Assembly (NCBI GenBank): GCA_902794395.1 | Contig: CADBHB010000006.1 | Coordinates: forward strand, 1-64,000 | Reading direction: 5' to 3' | DNA: 64,000 nucleotides | Origin: an uncultured Ruminococcus sp. | GTDB taxonomy: Bacteria > Bacillota > Clostridia > Oscillospirales > Acutalibacteraceae | Shown here: positions 8,802 through 17,439 of the stretch, one piece after another | Layout: every line of letters starts with the position of its first letter | Position numbering within the stretch: position 1 is the stretch's first letter | The notes under the pieces: generated by a model | What the model saw: the letters and a program-made list of their open reading frames with translations, nothing else | Database searches by the model: none | What the model was told of the DNA's origin: nothing | Translations under genes and position numbers: made by a program

Positions 8802-10082
8802 TTATTCGTCGCGGATGTTAGCGATGATTCTCTTGAACAGAGCCAGAGTAGCCGCCTGATCGTCGGGATTCCAGGAATCCTTGTACATCTCGCTGCCGAG
8901 AGTACCGAAGGAAGTCCATAATGTACCGGAGATGTTTACCTGAGGAACGGAGTTCTCGGGCTTGGACTGCTCTTTCAGAGCTGCCAGAACGGGATCGTCA
9001 CCGAGCTCGGTAACAGCCGCCAGGTTAGCGGGACCCCAGTTGACCTGGTTGGCTCTTTCGATCTGAGCGTCCTTGCTGGTGAGGAACTCTGCAAGTCTTG
9101 CAGCGGACTTCGGATACTTGGTGTGAGAGTTAACGCCGATGTACTTGTAACCGAACAGACCGACCATCTGCTTGGGAGTGCCGTTTACATCAACGGTGGG
9201 AAGCTTGGCAGCGCCCATCTTCTCGCCGAGAGCCTTCTTGTTGGCAGCGGTGTCCCAAGGACCGTCGATGCCGGCGCCGACCTTCTTGTTGGTGAAGCCG
9301 GTGGAAATGCTGGCAACGTCGTTGCTGATAAAGGTGCCCTTGTAGGTCTTCATGAGTTTAGCGAACGCCATCAGAGTCTGAACAACCTCGTCCTCATTGT
9401 ACTCGGTGAACTTCTGGGTCTCGCCGTCTTCTTCAAAGCCGTCGATCTTAGCGCCGCCGGTGAAAGCAAATACGCATGAATAGAAGCCGTTGCCCGCGTC
9501 CATAACGAAGGTCTTGCCTGCCGCCTTACAGTCGGACAGAACGCCCTCGATGGTGGAGGGATCCTTAACTACGGTGTTGTCGTATACGAGATAGTAGCCG
9601 TTATCATTGGTTTCGGGATAAGCGTACAGACCTTCTTCACCTTCTACGGTAAAGGTAGCCGCCTTGATGGTAGCCTCGGCGTTCTGGTTGTCGCCTTCCT
9701 CGCTGAGGGTCTTGGCATACTTGGAACCTACCTTGGTAAGAACCTGAGCCGCCATCAGTCTGTTGAGCTGATCGCTCGGGAAGCCGAATACATCGGCAGC
9801 CTCGTCAGGGTCGGTTACGATCAGAGTAGCAGCCTCGTTTTCACCCTGCGCTACAACTTCGATGTTGAAGTTTACGCCGGAATCCTTGTACTTTTCCTTG
9901 AACGCTTCAACCTGGCTTTTGGTAAGCTCAACAGCCGCGTCGGGAGCCCATACCTTCAAGGTAACGTCTTTCTCGTCGCCGAAGGGGCTTGCGCCGCCCT
10001 TGCTGTTATTGCCGCCGCCGCAGCCTGCAAACGCAGTGGCAGTCAAAACGCCCGCCAACAGAATGGCAAGAATTTTTTTCAT
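8802..10082 (-). CDS. Maltodextrin-binding lipoprotein, MalE-like
   Basis: A 426-residue extracellular solute-binding protein, family 1. The signal peptide MKKILAILLAGVLTATAFAG ends in a lipobox with CGGG following, so it is lipid-anchored outside the membrane. The body resembles MalE (VTLKVWAPDAAVELTKSQVE, and NKKVGAGIDGPWD resembling the MalE ligand-site region). AAGGA precedes ATG 10082. It is the first gene of the importer operon; together with MalF, MalG and the downstream amylase lipoprotein it supports uptake of starch-derived oligosaccharides. Ligand specificity is inferred from the neighbours. Confidence 0.93.
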   Translation of the reverse strand: MKKILAILLAGVLTATAFAGCGGGNNSKGGASPFGDEKDVTLKVWAPDAAVELTKSQVEAFKEKYKDSGVNFNIEVVAQGENEAATLIVTDPDEAADVFGFPSDQLNRLMAAQVLTKVGSKYAKTLSEEGDNQNAEATIKAATFTVEGEEGLYAYPETNDNGYYLVYDNTVVKDPSTIEGVLSDCKAAGKTFVMDAGNGFYSCVFAFTGGAKIDGFEEDGETQKFTEYNEDEVVQTLMAFAKLMKTYKGTFISNDVASISTGFTNKKVGAGIDGPWDTAANKKALGEKMGAAKLPTVDVNGTPKQMVGLFGYKYIGVNSHTKYPKSAARLAEFLTSKDAQIERANQVNWGPANLAAVTELGDDPVLAALKEQSKPENSVPQVNISGTLWTSFGTLGSEMYKDSWNPDDQAATLALFKRIIANIRDE

Positions 10083-10152
10083 TGGTTTGTCCTTCTTTCA
10101 TAAAATTCTAATGGAGCAAATTGCACAAATCTCTTTCTGTTCCACTAACTAA

Positions 10153-10181
10153 ATAATATCAAAAACCCAAGCAAATTTCAA
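10153..10181 (-). promoter_or_regulatory. Promoter of the maltodextrin operon
   Basis: Minus-strand TTGAAA (10176-10181), 17-nt spacer, TATTAT (10153-10158), about 70 nt upstream of the malE ATG. The rest of 10200-10500 is AT-rich and without a credible gene; it holds one orphan hairpin (10444-10467) and the divergent murE promoter. Confidence 0.75.
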
Positions 10182-10443
10182 CCACTTTTGTACTTTTTAT
10201 CTAACTTGTTAATTTTAGGTTGGTTTTTTGTTTATTATTACCTGTATTTTTTTATGATTTGTGCAAAGCTACGAAATTTAAGGTTTGCGTTTGTGCAATA
10301 TCCCCGCTGGTCCATTGGCAATATTGCTCAATCCGTCCGAAAGATATTGAGAGATTTGTCCCATTTCAGCGAAGCAAAGCCCCTGATTTTGAGCGGGTGA
10401 AAAATTTTCTCGAAAAATTTTAGTTAATTTTCACCAATTGTCT

Positions 10444-10467
10444 AAAAAACGGGCACAAATCTGCCCG
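10444..10467 (-). terminator. Orphan minus-strand terminator-like hairpin
   Basis: Read on the minus strand, CGGGCA (10462-10467) pairs with TGCCCG (10450-10455) and is followed by TTTTTT. No minus-strand gene lies directly upstream. It could end antisense transcripts leaving the murE promoter region, or insulate malE. Confidence 0.5.
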
Positions 10468-10515
10468 AACGCGGGGCTTGACTTTAAATTCATTATCCGA
10501 AATCCCCCGAAAATG

Positions 10516-10544
10516 TTGTCAACCGCCGCTATTGTTGCTATAAT
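10516..10544 (+). promoter_or_regulatory. Promoter of the MurE-like gene
   Basis: TTGTCA (10516-10521), 17-nt spacer and TATAAT (10539-10544), 46 nt upstream of ATG 10591, with AAGGAG at 10577-10582 as ribosome site. Confidence 0.85.
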
Positions 10545-10590
10545 AGGAATATGTGACAGACCACTAACCTTATGACAAGGAGCGATCCAT

Positions 10591-12063
10591 ATGAAACTCA
10601 GTGAATTACTTACCCGTATCGACCACAGCTTTCTTCAGGGAGCCGACACGGACATAACCGACCTGGTGTACGATTCCCGAAAGGCGACCTCGGGCACCGC
10701 CTTCGTATGCCTGAAGGGATACGCCGCCGACGGTCACAAATTTGCCGCCTCGGCGGTGGAAAAGGGAGCTTCCGCCCTTATAGTCAGCGACGAGCTCGAC
10801 TTCGCGCCGCCGGCTGAGGTAGCTGTAGTCAAGGTGGACGACACCCGCCTTGCGCTGGCGCTGATGAGCGCGGCGCTCTTCGGCTATCCCGCCGAGGAGC
10901 TTATGACCGTCGCCATCACCGGCACCAAGGGCAAGACCACCACCACCGCCATGATAGCCGAGATCTTTGAGCACGCCGGCATCAAGACCGGCACCATCGG
11001 CACGCTGGGCATCGTGTACGGCGGCAACACCTACAAGACCGACAACACCACCCCCGAGAGCTACGAGATACAAAAGGCGATGCGCGATATGCTCAGCGCC
11101 AGCTGCAAAGCTATGGTCATCGAGGCATCCTCCATCGGACTCAAGCACCACCGCCTTGAGGGCATGACCTTTGACGTGGGCGTGTTTACCAATTTTTCCC
11201 ACGACCACATCGGCGGAGTGGAGCACAAGGATCTTGAGGAGTACCTTTTCTGCAAGAGCCTGCTGTTCCGCCAAGTGAAAAACGCCGCCGCTAACTGCGA
11301 CGACGAAAAGTACTTAGAGGTGACCAAGGATTTCAAGGGCAGGCTGCTAACCTTCGGCTTCTCGGAAAACAGCGACCTCCGCGCCAAAAACGACCGCCTG
11401 CTTTCCGACGGCGGCTTCATCGGCGTACACTTTGAGACCGAGGGCAAAAAGACGCTCTCGCTGGATGTCGGCGTTCCGGGCATTTTTAATGTATACAACG
11501 CGCTTGCCGCCATCAGCGCGGTCAGCTTTTTCGACATTCCCGACCGGGCTATCATCGACGGTCTTAGGGTAGCGCACGTCAAGGGCAGGGTCGAGCCGGT
11601 GCCGGTGCCCGGCAACTACAGCCTGCTTATCGACTACGCCCACAACGCGCTCTCGATGGAAAACGTGCTAACCACTCTGCGGCAGTACAACCCACACCGC
11701 CTTATCACCCTTTTCGGCGCGGGCGGCAACCGCCCGAAGGTGCGCCGTTTTGAGATGGGCGAGGCATCGGGCAGGCTAAGCGACCTGTCGGTCATCACCG
11801 AGGACAACTCGCGCTTTGAGGATGTTATGGACATCATTGAGGACATCAAGGTAGGACTCGCCAAAACCGACGGAAAATATGTGGTGGTGCCAAACCGCAA
11901 GGACGCCATACGCTACTGCATGACCCACGCCGAGGACGGCGACATAATAGTGCTGGCGGGCAAGGGTCACGAGGATTATCAGGAGATAAAGGGCGTGAAG
12001 TACCACATGGACGAGCGCGAATTGATAGCTGAGATCATTGAAGAAATGAAAGCGGAGAATTGA
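10591..12063 (+). CDS. murE: MurE-type UDP-MurNAc-dipeptide ligase, divergent
   Basis: A 490-residue ATP-dependent Mur ligase, cytoplasmic, predicted to add the third amino acid to the peptidoglycan precursor. The N-terminal UDP-binding domain has DSRKATSGTAFVCLKG. The ATP P-loop is ITGTKGKTTTTAMI near residue 110, and the central domain has NFSHDHIGGVEH. The C-terminal Mur domain has DYAHNALSMENVL. The substrate motif, DNPR in diaminopimelate-type MurE, reads DNSR here (EDNSRFED); the Arg is kept, the Pro lost. It stands alone, away from ddl and murF (28.8-31.2 kb) and without dcw genes. It could be the housekeeping MurE or a specialised paralogue. Confidence 0.85.
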   Translation: MKLSELLTRIDHSFLQGADTDITDLVYDSRKATSGTAFVCLKGYAADGHKFAASAVEKGASALIVSDELDFAPPAEVAVVKVDDTRLALALMSAALFGYPAEELMTVAITGTKGKTTTTAMIAEIFEHAGIKTGTIGTLGIVYGGNTYKTDNTTPESYEIQKAMRDMLSASCKAMVIEASSIGLKHHRLEGMTFDVGVFTNFSHDHIGGVEHKDLEEYLFCKSLLFRQVKNAAANCDDEKYLEVTKDFKGRLLTFGFSENSDLRAKNDRLLSDGGFIGVHFETEGKKTLSLDVGVPGIFNVYNALAAISAVSFFDIPDRAIIDGLRVAHVKGRVEPVPVPGNYSLLIDYAHNALSMENVLTTLRQYNPHRLITLFGAGGNRPKVRRFEMGEASGRLSDLSVITEDNSRFEDVMDIIEDIKVGLAKTDGKYVVVPNRKDAIRYCMTHAEDGDIIVLAGKGHEDYQEIKGVKYHMDERELIAEIIEEMKAEN

Positions 12064-12113
12064 ATTACGGTTTATTCCGAATGAATAAAAATGAAAACCA
12101 ATAATGTAAAATC

Positions 12114-12143
12114 GGGGCTCGGCGGTTGCCGTGCCCCTTTTTT
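12114..12143 (+). terminator. Terminator of the MurE-like gene
   Basis: GGGGC-T-CGGC, GGTT loop, GCCG-T-GCCCC (12114-12137), then TTTTTT. It lies 50 nt after the stop and overlaps the last codon of the convergent hydrolase, so it probably works for both strands. Confidence 0.85.
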
Positions 12144-13146
12144 ATCCGATAGATTTTTGATAGAAGGCGACAATTTGCCGCATAAAGTCCTCGTCCAGCC
12201 GATTCGCGCGCTGACGGTCGGTCGGGCGGGCGGTCTCTGCCAGGTATTCTGCCGACTCCCGCGACAGCCAAACTGTGCTGTGCTCGCAGCGGTATGGCTC
12301 GTCCACCTCCAGAAACACCGCGTTGGGGTTGGTGATGTCCTTCGCCCTGCCGAGGATGCTGATGTCTGCGGTCACGACGTCGTCGCTGCTTCCGCCGGCT
12401 ATCAGCACGGGGGTGTCTACGGCGTTTATGGCGCTGACAGCGGAATCGTCGCCCTTGCCGCCGAAGAGGAAGTAGTTTTGCAGACACATAAAGGGGTACT
12501 GCACATCCGCCAGCACGCCCACACGCCGCTTGGCGCTGACATACATATTGCGGTTGGGCGAGTCAAAGCCCGACACACACACCGCAGCGCGGATGTCCCT
12601 GCAGTCCCGCAGCGAGGCGGCGACCGCGTAGCCGCCCAGCGAATGACCGTAGAGCAGCAGCGGGAGCTTTTTGAGCGAGGCGTCACCGCGCGTATAGCGT
12701 ATGGCGGCGTTTAGGTCGAGCCTCGCCTGAGCTATACCCACCGAGTCGGCGCCTTCGCTTTTGCCGACGCCCGTGTTTTCAAAGGTCATCACCGTAAAGC
12801 CGCTGTCCACGAAGTAACATATCTCGGGCAGGTGCCGGTCGATGCAACAGTTCATGCCGTTCACCGCCACCACCAGCGCCTTCGGCTCGCCCCGCGGGCG
12901 GTAGACCGCGCCGAACAGCTTGTTTTTCCCTGAGGCGAAATAGATCTCCTCACGCGGATATTTGCTTTGGTCAATGTCACAGTAGCGCAGCTCAAAGGCA
13001 TTGACTGTAGAACTGCGGGCAAATACGATGTGAAATACGATCACCGAGCCCGCCATTGAAGCTATAACATAGGAAAGCACCGTAACGATCAAAATAACAC
13101 ACACCCTCCTGACGCGGCGTTTGGTCTTTGAAAGCGGCTGTTTCAT
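12142..13146 (-). CDS. Membrane-anchored alpha/beta hydrolase
   Basis: A 334-residue hydrolase with an N-terminal transmembrane anchor (VCVILIVTVLSYVIASMAGS). The nucleophile elbow is GHSLGG (YGHSLGGYAVAA), the likely acid is in GGSSDDVV, and the His is in RCEHSTVW. I choose ATG 13146 (MKQPLSKTKRR) because GAAAGGAAAG precedes it; an in-frame ATG at 13182 lacks a ribosome site. It is the most distal of three alpha/beta hydrolases on this strand between 12 and 18.4 kb. Substrate is unknown; an esterase or acyl hydrolase is inferred only from the fold and neighbourhood. Confidence 0.82.
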   Translation of the reverse strand: MKQPLSKTKRRVRRVCVILIVTVLSYVIASMAGSVIVFHIVFARSSTVNAFELRYCDIDQSKYPREEIYFASGKNKLFGAVYRPRGEPKALVVAVNGMNCCIDRHLPEICYFVDSGFTVMTFENTGVGKSEGADSVGIAQARLDLNAAIRYTRGDASLKKLPLLLYGHSLGGYAVAASLRDCRDIRAAVCVSGFDSPNRNMYVSAKRRVGVLADVQYPFMCLQNYFLFGGKGDDSAVSAINAVDTPVLIAGGSSDDVVTADISILGRAKDITNPNAVFLEVDEPYRCEHSTVWLSRESAEYLAETARPTDRQRANRLDEDFMRQIVAFYQKSIG

Positions 13147-13192
13147 GGTTCTTTCCTTTCTGTTATGGGTGATTTTTTTCATAATATGCAGA

Positions 13193-13221
13193 AAGCGCCG
13201 AAATAACCTCGGCGCTTTTTT
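13193..13221. terminator. Terminator hairpin between hydrolase and zinc-ribbon genes
   Basis: AAGCGCCGA (13193-13201) pairs perfectly with TCGGCGCTT (13209-13217) around a 7-nt loop. The plus side has TTTTTT; the minus side only TTTC. It sits between two minus-strand genes, so it may partly terminate the zinc-ribbon transcript or stop antisense reads. Confidence 0.6.
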
Positions 13222-13362
13222 GCGTGAATGTGCAACAACTGCATATCCGCAATACTATTATAATACGAATACGGTTGCCGTAAGTTTGGGTTTTGTCACG
13301 CCTTTTCGGATATGCCATAAAAATCGACGTTATCCGCAGGCTCAAAGAGCGCCCGCAGGCAC

Positions 13363-13788
13363 TTAATCGATACTGAAAGAGGCGCTGACTTCAAACGCTT
13401 TCTTGACTCCCTCGGGATCCTTTGAAATAGCGATCGCCATAATGATGATAAAGAACACCCAGAAAAGGATCAACACGATGCTTACGATCAAGCCCGCGAT
13501 ACCGAGCCTTTTGCCGATACGCACCTGATTTGCCACATCGCCGTACTGGGCGACATACTGATTCGCCTTGGAGATAGCCAGAATAGAGAAGATCAATCCG
13601 ACGATACCGGTGGAAGCACCGAGCGCCAGACCGAGGATGCCGAACACCAGCACTTGAGTGGGGTTGCCGAGGGTCTGCCTGGGCTGCTGCACCGCGTTCG
13701 CGGGAGTCTGATAAGAGTTGAGAGGTGTGCCGCAATTGGGACAGAAGCTTCTGCCCTGTACGTCAGCACCGCAACGGGGACAATTCAT
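13363..13788 (-). CDS. Zinc-ribbon membrane protein, DUF4190-like
   Basis: A 141-residue small membrane protein. Residues 1-20 form a zinc ribbon with two CxxC knuckles (CPRC and CPNC). Two hydrophobic hairpins follow (VFGILGLALGASTGIVGLIFSI, split near the middle, and GIAGLIVSIVLILFWVFF). This N-terminal zinc ribbon plus two-helix pattern is common among uncharacterised Firmicute proteins. The start ATG 13788 has AAAGGAG. It lies 39 nt downstream of the Cys-nucleophile hydrolase, probably in the same transcript. Function unknown. Confidence 0.8.
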   Translation of the reverse strand: MNCPRCGADVQGRSFCPNCGTPLNSYQTPANAVQQPRQTLGNPTQVLVFGILGLALGASTGIVGLIFSILAISKANQYVAQYGDVANQVRIGKRLGIAGLIVSIVLILFWVFFIIIMAIAISKDPEGVKKAFEVSASFSID

Positions 13789-13827
13789 ATAGTTCTCCTT
13801 TCTGCGGCTTTAACCGCAATACAATTC

Positions 13828-14802
13828 TCATTCACCGAAAATGCCTTCGGTGATAGTTCCATTATCGCACACTTCATGCAAAAAATCAATAATAACTTTG
13901 TTATATTTTGCGGGTGCGTTTATTTTTATATGGGAATGAGCGCCCTTTTCAAAATAGATCAGCCGTTTAGGCGCCGGACATCGGGCATACAAAAGCTTCG
14001 CCTGTGGCGGCAGGGAGTATTTGTCCTCCTTGCTCTGCAGCATCAAAATAGGCTTTTTCAGCTTGCCTATGCGGAAAATAGGACCGTCGCGCTTGATGTC
14101 GTAGCCCGTGAACAGGCGGATGTAGCCGCGTATTTCCTCAAGCGCTGGCTGCACCGGCTGATGTGCCTCTTTTATGTGGTTTTTCAGGCTTTCATAAAAA
14201 TGTATGAACATGCCCTCGCTGACCATGCCCTGCAAATAATCGGGAGCGTCGTCCGCGGTAAGGGCGAAAAGCGCGTTGGAGGCGCCTATGCAGATGCCGT
14301 GGAACACCACCTGACTGTTGCCCAGCTCGTCGTGGAGCAGGCGGCTCCACCGCAGGATGTCGCGGTGCTCGCGGTAGCCCAGCGAGCTGCGCCTGCCCTC
14401 GGACTTTCCGTGGGAGCGGTTGTCGATGACCAGCACATTGTAGCCCGACGCGCGGTAGGGCTCGGCAAAGTAGTAGGAGTACAGCAGGGTCTCGGTCCTG
14501 CCCGCGATGATGATAACAGCCTTGTCGTTGCCGAAATCAAAGTACTCGCCGAACAGATGATAGCCGTCGCTCTCCACATCCACCTCGCGCTTGTTCTGCT
14601 CATAGCGCGCCGCCCAGTCCATGCCGATGTCGAACATCTCCTTTATCTCGGGGTCGTTCGGCAGACTGCATTTGCGCGTCCACTTGCTTTTGCGGGTGCG
14701 CACCAGCAAAATAACATATATGCCGAAGGGGAACAGGATAAATGGAATAAATATCCCGAATATTCCCACCAGCCATATCAGTATAAATATCCAAATGTTC
14801 AT
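13828..14802 (-). CDS. Alpha/beta hydrolase with a Cys nucleophile elbow
   Basis: A 324-residue protein with an N-terminal hydrophobic region (residues 1-35) and an alpha/beta hydrolase domain. At the nucleophile elbow, where GxSxG is usual, the sequence is GICIG, placing Cys171 at the nucleophile position; the codon is TGC. The oxyanion-side segment DNRSHGKSEG, a probable acid (SKEDKYS) and a His (KGAHSH) are in their normal places. Cys nucleophiles occur in dienelactone hydrolases and a few thioesterase-like hydrolases. ATG 14802 has GAGG upstream. It lies downstream of the fakA-like gene. Confidence 0.82.
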   Translation of the reverse strand: MNIWIFILIWLVGIFGIFIPFILFPFGIYVILLVRTRKSKWTRKCSLPNDPEIKEMFDIGMDWAARYEQNKREVDVESDGYHLFGEYFDFGNDKAVIIIAGRTETLLYSYYFAEPYRASGYNVLVIDNRSHGKSEGRRSSLGYREHRDILRWSRLLHDELGNSQVVFHGICIGASNALFALTADDAPDYLQGMVSEGMFIHFYESLKNHIKEAHQPVQPALEEIRGYIRLFTGYDIKRDGPIFRIGKLKKPILMLQSKEDKYSLPPQAKLLYARCPAPKRLIYFEKGAHSHIKINAPAKYNKVIIDFLHEVCDNGTITEGIFGE

Positions 14803-14852
14803 ATAAACCTCATTAAGGCAATACCGGGTGTGCTTTATGCTTTCTCCGGCTT

Positions 14853-16499
14853 TTAGCCAAGTCCCAATACCCAGTGATAAACGCTTTGACCGCCGTTGAC
14901 AAACTCGACCTCAAGCAGCGGGTAACGGGCTTCGATAGCCTCAGCCAGCGCTTCCTCCTGCTCCTCCCCTACGCCTTCGCCGCGGAACACCACGCAGATC
15001 TCTCTGTCGTCGATGCCCTCAACGGTGTTAAGCCCGTCGAGCACAGCCTGCAGCGGGTCGCTGTTTACGCAGACTATCCTGTTGTTGACCAGCAGGATCT
15101 CCTCGCCCTTCCTGCAGCCTATCTCGTGATAGGTGTAGTCGCGCGACGCGGTGGTCTCGCACAGGGTCACGGTGTTGCGCATGCCGCTCTCCATCTCTCT
15201 CAAGCGGAATTCGATGTCATCGCTGTCCTGTACATCCATAGCGATGGCAAAGTAGCCCTCGGCTACGCTGCGCGAGGGCAGCACGCGGATGTTGTCCGCT
15301 CCGTAAAGCTGCACCGCCTGCTCGGCGGCGAGGATAACATTGGGGTTGTTGGGCAGCACCGCCACCGCGTCGGCGTCAAGCTGAGCGAAGGCGTCGATGA
15401 ACTCCTGAGAGGAGGTGTTCATGGTAGAGCCTCCGTCTATCACCGCGTCGCAGCCGAGGTCCGAAAACAGCTTCTTCATGCCCTCGCCGTTGACCACCGC
15501 CACGACAGCCAGCCGCTTGTGCTTCTTTTTAGAGGTCTCCATTTCGCGGTCGTGCTCATTGTGCTGCACCTGCATGTTTTCGAGCTTGAAGGTGAGGAAC
15601 TCGCCGAACTCCTGCGCGAGGACGATGATCTTCGCGGGCATAAGCGTGTGGATGTGCACCTTGACGCGCTTGTTGTCCTGCACCGCCACAATGGAATTGC
15701 CGTAGAGCTTGAGGTCCTCGATGAAGCCGGAGATGCGGAAATGGCGGTTGTACTTGGGGGCGTTCATAAGCTGCAGGATGAATTCCATGCAGTAGCCGTC
15801 CTCAAAGGCGCTGTTCTCGTTGAAGAGATCGAGCCGCACCGGCGCCGACTTTTCCTCGGCGTCGCCGCTGTCCTCGGGCAGCATAATATCGCCGTGCAGG
15901 TAATTCAGCATGCCCTCCGCTATGGCGATAAAGCCCATGGCGCCGCTGTCCACCACGCCCGCTTCCTTTAGCACAGGCAGCATTTCGGGGGTGACGGCAA
16001 GGGTCTTGTTCATCTCGGCGACATACATCGCCAGCAGCTGCTCGATGGTGGTGGTGCGGACTATCTGACCGCGTATGTGCTCGATGCCCTCGCGGGTCAC
16101 CGAGAGTATGGTGCCCTCAACGGGCTTTACCACCGCCTGATAGGCTACGCGGTAGCCGCGGATTAGCCCGTTGCGCCACTCGCCGATGCCCAACACCTGG
16201 CAGCGCGACAGCTCCTGATAAAAGCCCTTGAAAAACTGCGAGAGTATAACGCCCGAATTTCCCCGCGCGCCCAGCAGCATTCCCTCGGAGAGCTGCTTTA
16301 GATACTCGCCCGCGTTCATATCGGTCTTGGCGTAGCGTATGCCGTTTTGCAGCGTCAGCCGCATATTGGTGCCCGTGTCGCCGTCGGACACCGGAAACAC
16401 GTTTAGGCGGTTGATCTCCTTTTCGCGCATTTGCAGCAGCGCCAGACCGTTTTTTAACATCTGTTCCAGCTGAAAGCCGTTTGTTTTTTTCGTGCTCAT
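14853..16499 (-). CDS. fakA: Fatty acid kinase subunit, DAK2/YloV family
   Basis: A 548-residue protein. Its N-terminal DhaL-type kinase domain begins near residue 10 and shows the ATP/Mg motifs PVSDGDTGTNM and LLGARGNSGVILSQ. Further conserved positions include DSGAMGF near residue 190, and a C-terminal degV-like half follows. In the FakAB system FakA phosphorylates a fatty acid held by FakB, giving acyl-phosphate for phospholipid synthesis. Its ATG follows the FakB/DegV stop by 1 nt (TGATATG), so the two are coupled. It lies downstream of the acyl-ligase/ACP cluster on the same strand. Confidence 0.92.
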   Translation of the reverse strand: MSTKKTNGFQLEQMLKNGLALLQMREKEINRLNVFPVSDGDTGTNMRLTLQNGIRYAKTDMNAGEYLKQLSEGMLLGARGNSGVILSQFFKGFYQELSRCQVLGIGEWRNGLIRGYRVAYQAVVKPVEGTILSVTREGIEHIRGQIVRTTTIEQLLAMYVAEMNKTLAVTPEMLPVLKEAGVVDSGAMGFIAIAEGMLNYLHGDIMLPEDSGDAEEKSAPVRLDLFNENSAFEDGYCMEFILQLMNAPKYNRHFRISGFIEDLKLYGNSIVAVQDNKRVKVHIHTLMPAKIIVLAQEFGEFLTFKLENMQVQHNEHDREMETSKKKHKRLAVVAVVNGEGMKKLFSDLGCDAVIDGGSTMNTSSQEFIDAFAQLDADAVAVLPNNPNVILAAEQAVQLYGADNIRVLPSRSVAEGYFAIAMDVQDSDDIEFRLREMESGMRNTVTLCETTASRDYTYHEIGCRKGEEILLVNNRIVCVNSDPLQAVLDGLNTVEGIDDREICVVFRGEGVGEEQEEALAEAIEARYPLLEVEFVNGGQSVYHWVLGLG

Positions 16500-16500
16500 A

Positions 16501-17439
16501 TCACTCAGCGCTGTTCAAAAGCTTGTTCATCAGCGCCTTCTCCTCGGACAGATCCTTGGAAATTGGCTTGCCGCGGTAGTACGCCGCCATCAGGCCGGGT
16601 CCGATGTTGATGCCGGAGCCGGGGAACACATCGGTGATGATGACCTCCCTGGGCTTTATGCGCTCCTCGATGAGCTTCTTGTACTGCTCCGCCTGAGGCA
16701 GACGGTTGGTCTGGGCGATGAACACGGTCTGCTCGCCCGCGTCTTCGATGGTCGCCTCAATGTATTTTAGCAGCGCGGCATACGCCTTTTTGGGGCCCTT
16801 TGCCTTGCCGAGCACGGTGGTCATGCCGTTGTAGTCAAACTCACCCAGAGGCTTGATGCCCACCAGCGTTCCCATGAACGCCGCCGCGTGGTTCACCCTG
16901 CCCTTCTTGGCGACGAAGGAGAGGTCGTCGAGCCAGCCCGCCTGATGATAGCGGCACTTGTTTTCCTCGAGATACGCATTGACCTCCTCAAAGGTCTTGC
17001 CCTGCGCCTTGAGCTTTGCGGCGTCGACCGCCATCAAACCGTAGCCGGGGCCGAAGCGCAGCGAATCGATCACGCTGATCTTCACGTCGGGGTACTTTGC
17101 CAGCACCTGCTCTCTGCCCTTGCAGGCGAAGTTGTAGGTGCCGCTCATGGTAGAGGACATAGTCATAACCAGCATGTCCACGCCCCGCTTAGCAAAGCCC
17201 TCAAACACCTGAGCGAACATCTCGGGGTTGGCGGGAGAGGTGGAGTAGCCGTTGGGGTTCTTTTTGAGCTTATTATAGAAGTCCTCGCGGCCATAATCCT
17301 TCCAGCTCAAAAACTGGGAGATCTCGGAGCCGTCGGGCAGATGGATATGCCCCAAAACCGGGGTGATCTCATATTGTTTGAGCATTTCCTCACTGAGGTC
17401 GCAGGTTCCGTCCGCGATAATAACATAGTTTTTCATCAA
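16501..17439 (-). CDS. fakB: DegV family fatty-acid-binding protein, FakB-like
   Basis: A 312-residue DegV protein, the acyl-binding partner of fatty acid kinase. It begins MMKNYVIIADGTCDLSEEM (typical DegV opening DGxxDL) and has TMSSTMSGTYN, the motif that contacts the fatty-acid carboxylate, and the central RVNHAAAFMGTLVGIKPL. It overlaps the upstream hydrolase stop by 4 nt and is followed directly by fakA. DegV proteins differ in chain preference, which cannot be read here. Confidence 0.92.
   Translation of the reverse strand: MMKNYVIIADGTCDLSEEMLKQYEITPVLGHIHLPDGSEISQFLSWKDYGREDFYNKLKKNPNGYSTSPANPEMFAQVFEGFAKRGVDMLVMTMSSTMSGTYNFACKGREQVLAKYPDVKISVIDSLRFGPGYGLMAVDAAKLKAQGKTFEEVNAYLEENKCRYHQAGWLDDLSFVAKKGRVNHAAAFMGTLVGIKPLGEFDYNGMTTVLGKAKGPKKAYAALLKYIEATIEDAGEQTVFIAQTNRLPQAEQYKKLIEERIKPREVIITDVFPGSGINIGPGLMAAYYRGKPISKDLSEEKALMNKLLNSAE

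Noticed and set aside
13654-14856. Plus-strand frame of 400 codons
   Set aside because: It lies antisense to the zinc-ribbon and Cys-hydrolase genes, both of which have ribosome sites and motifs.
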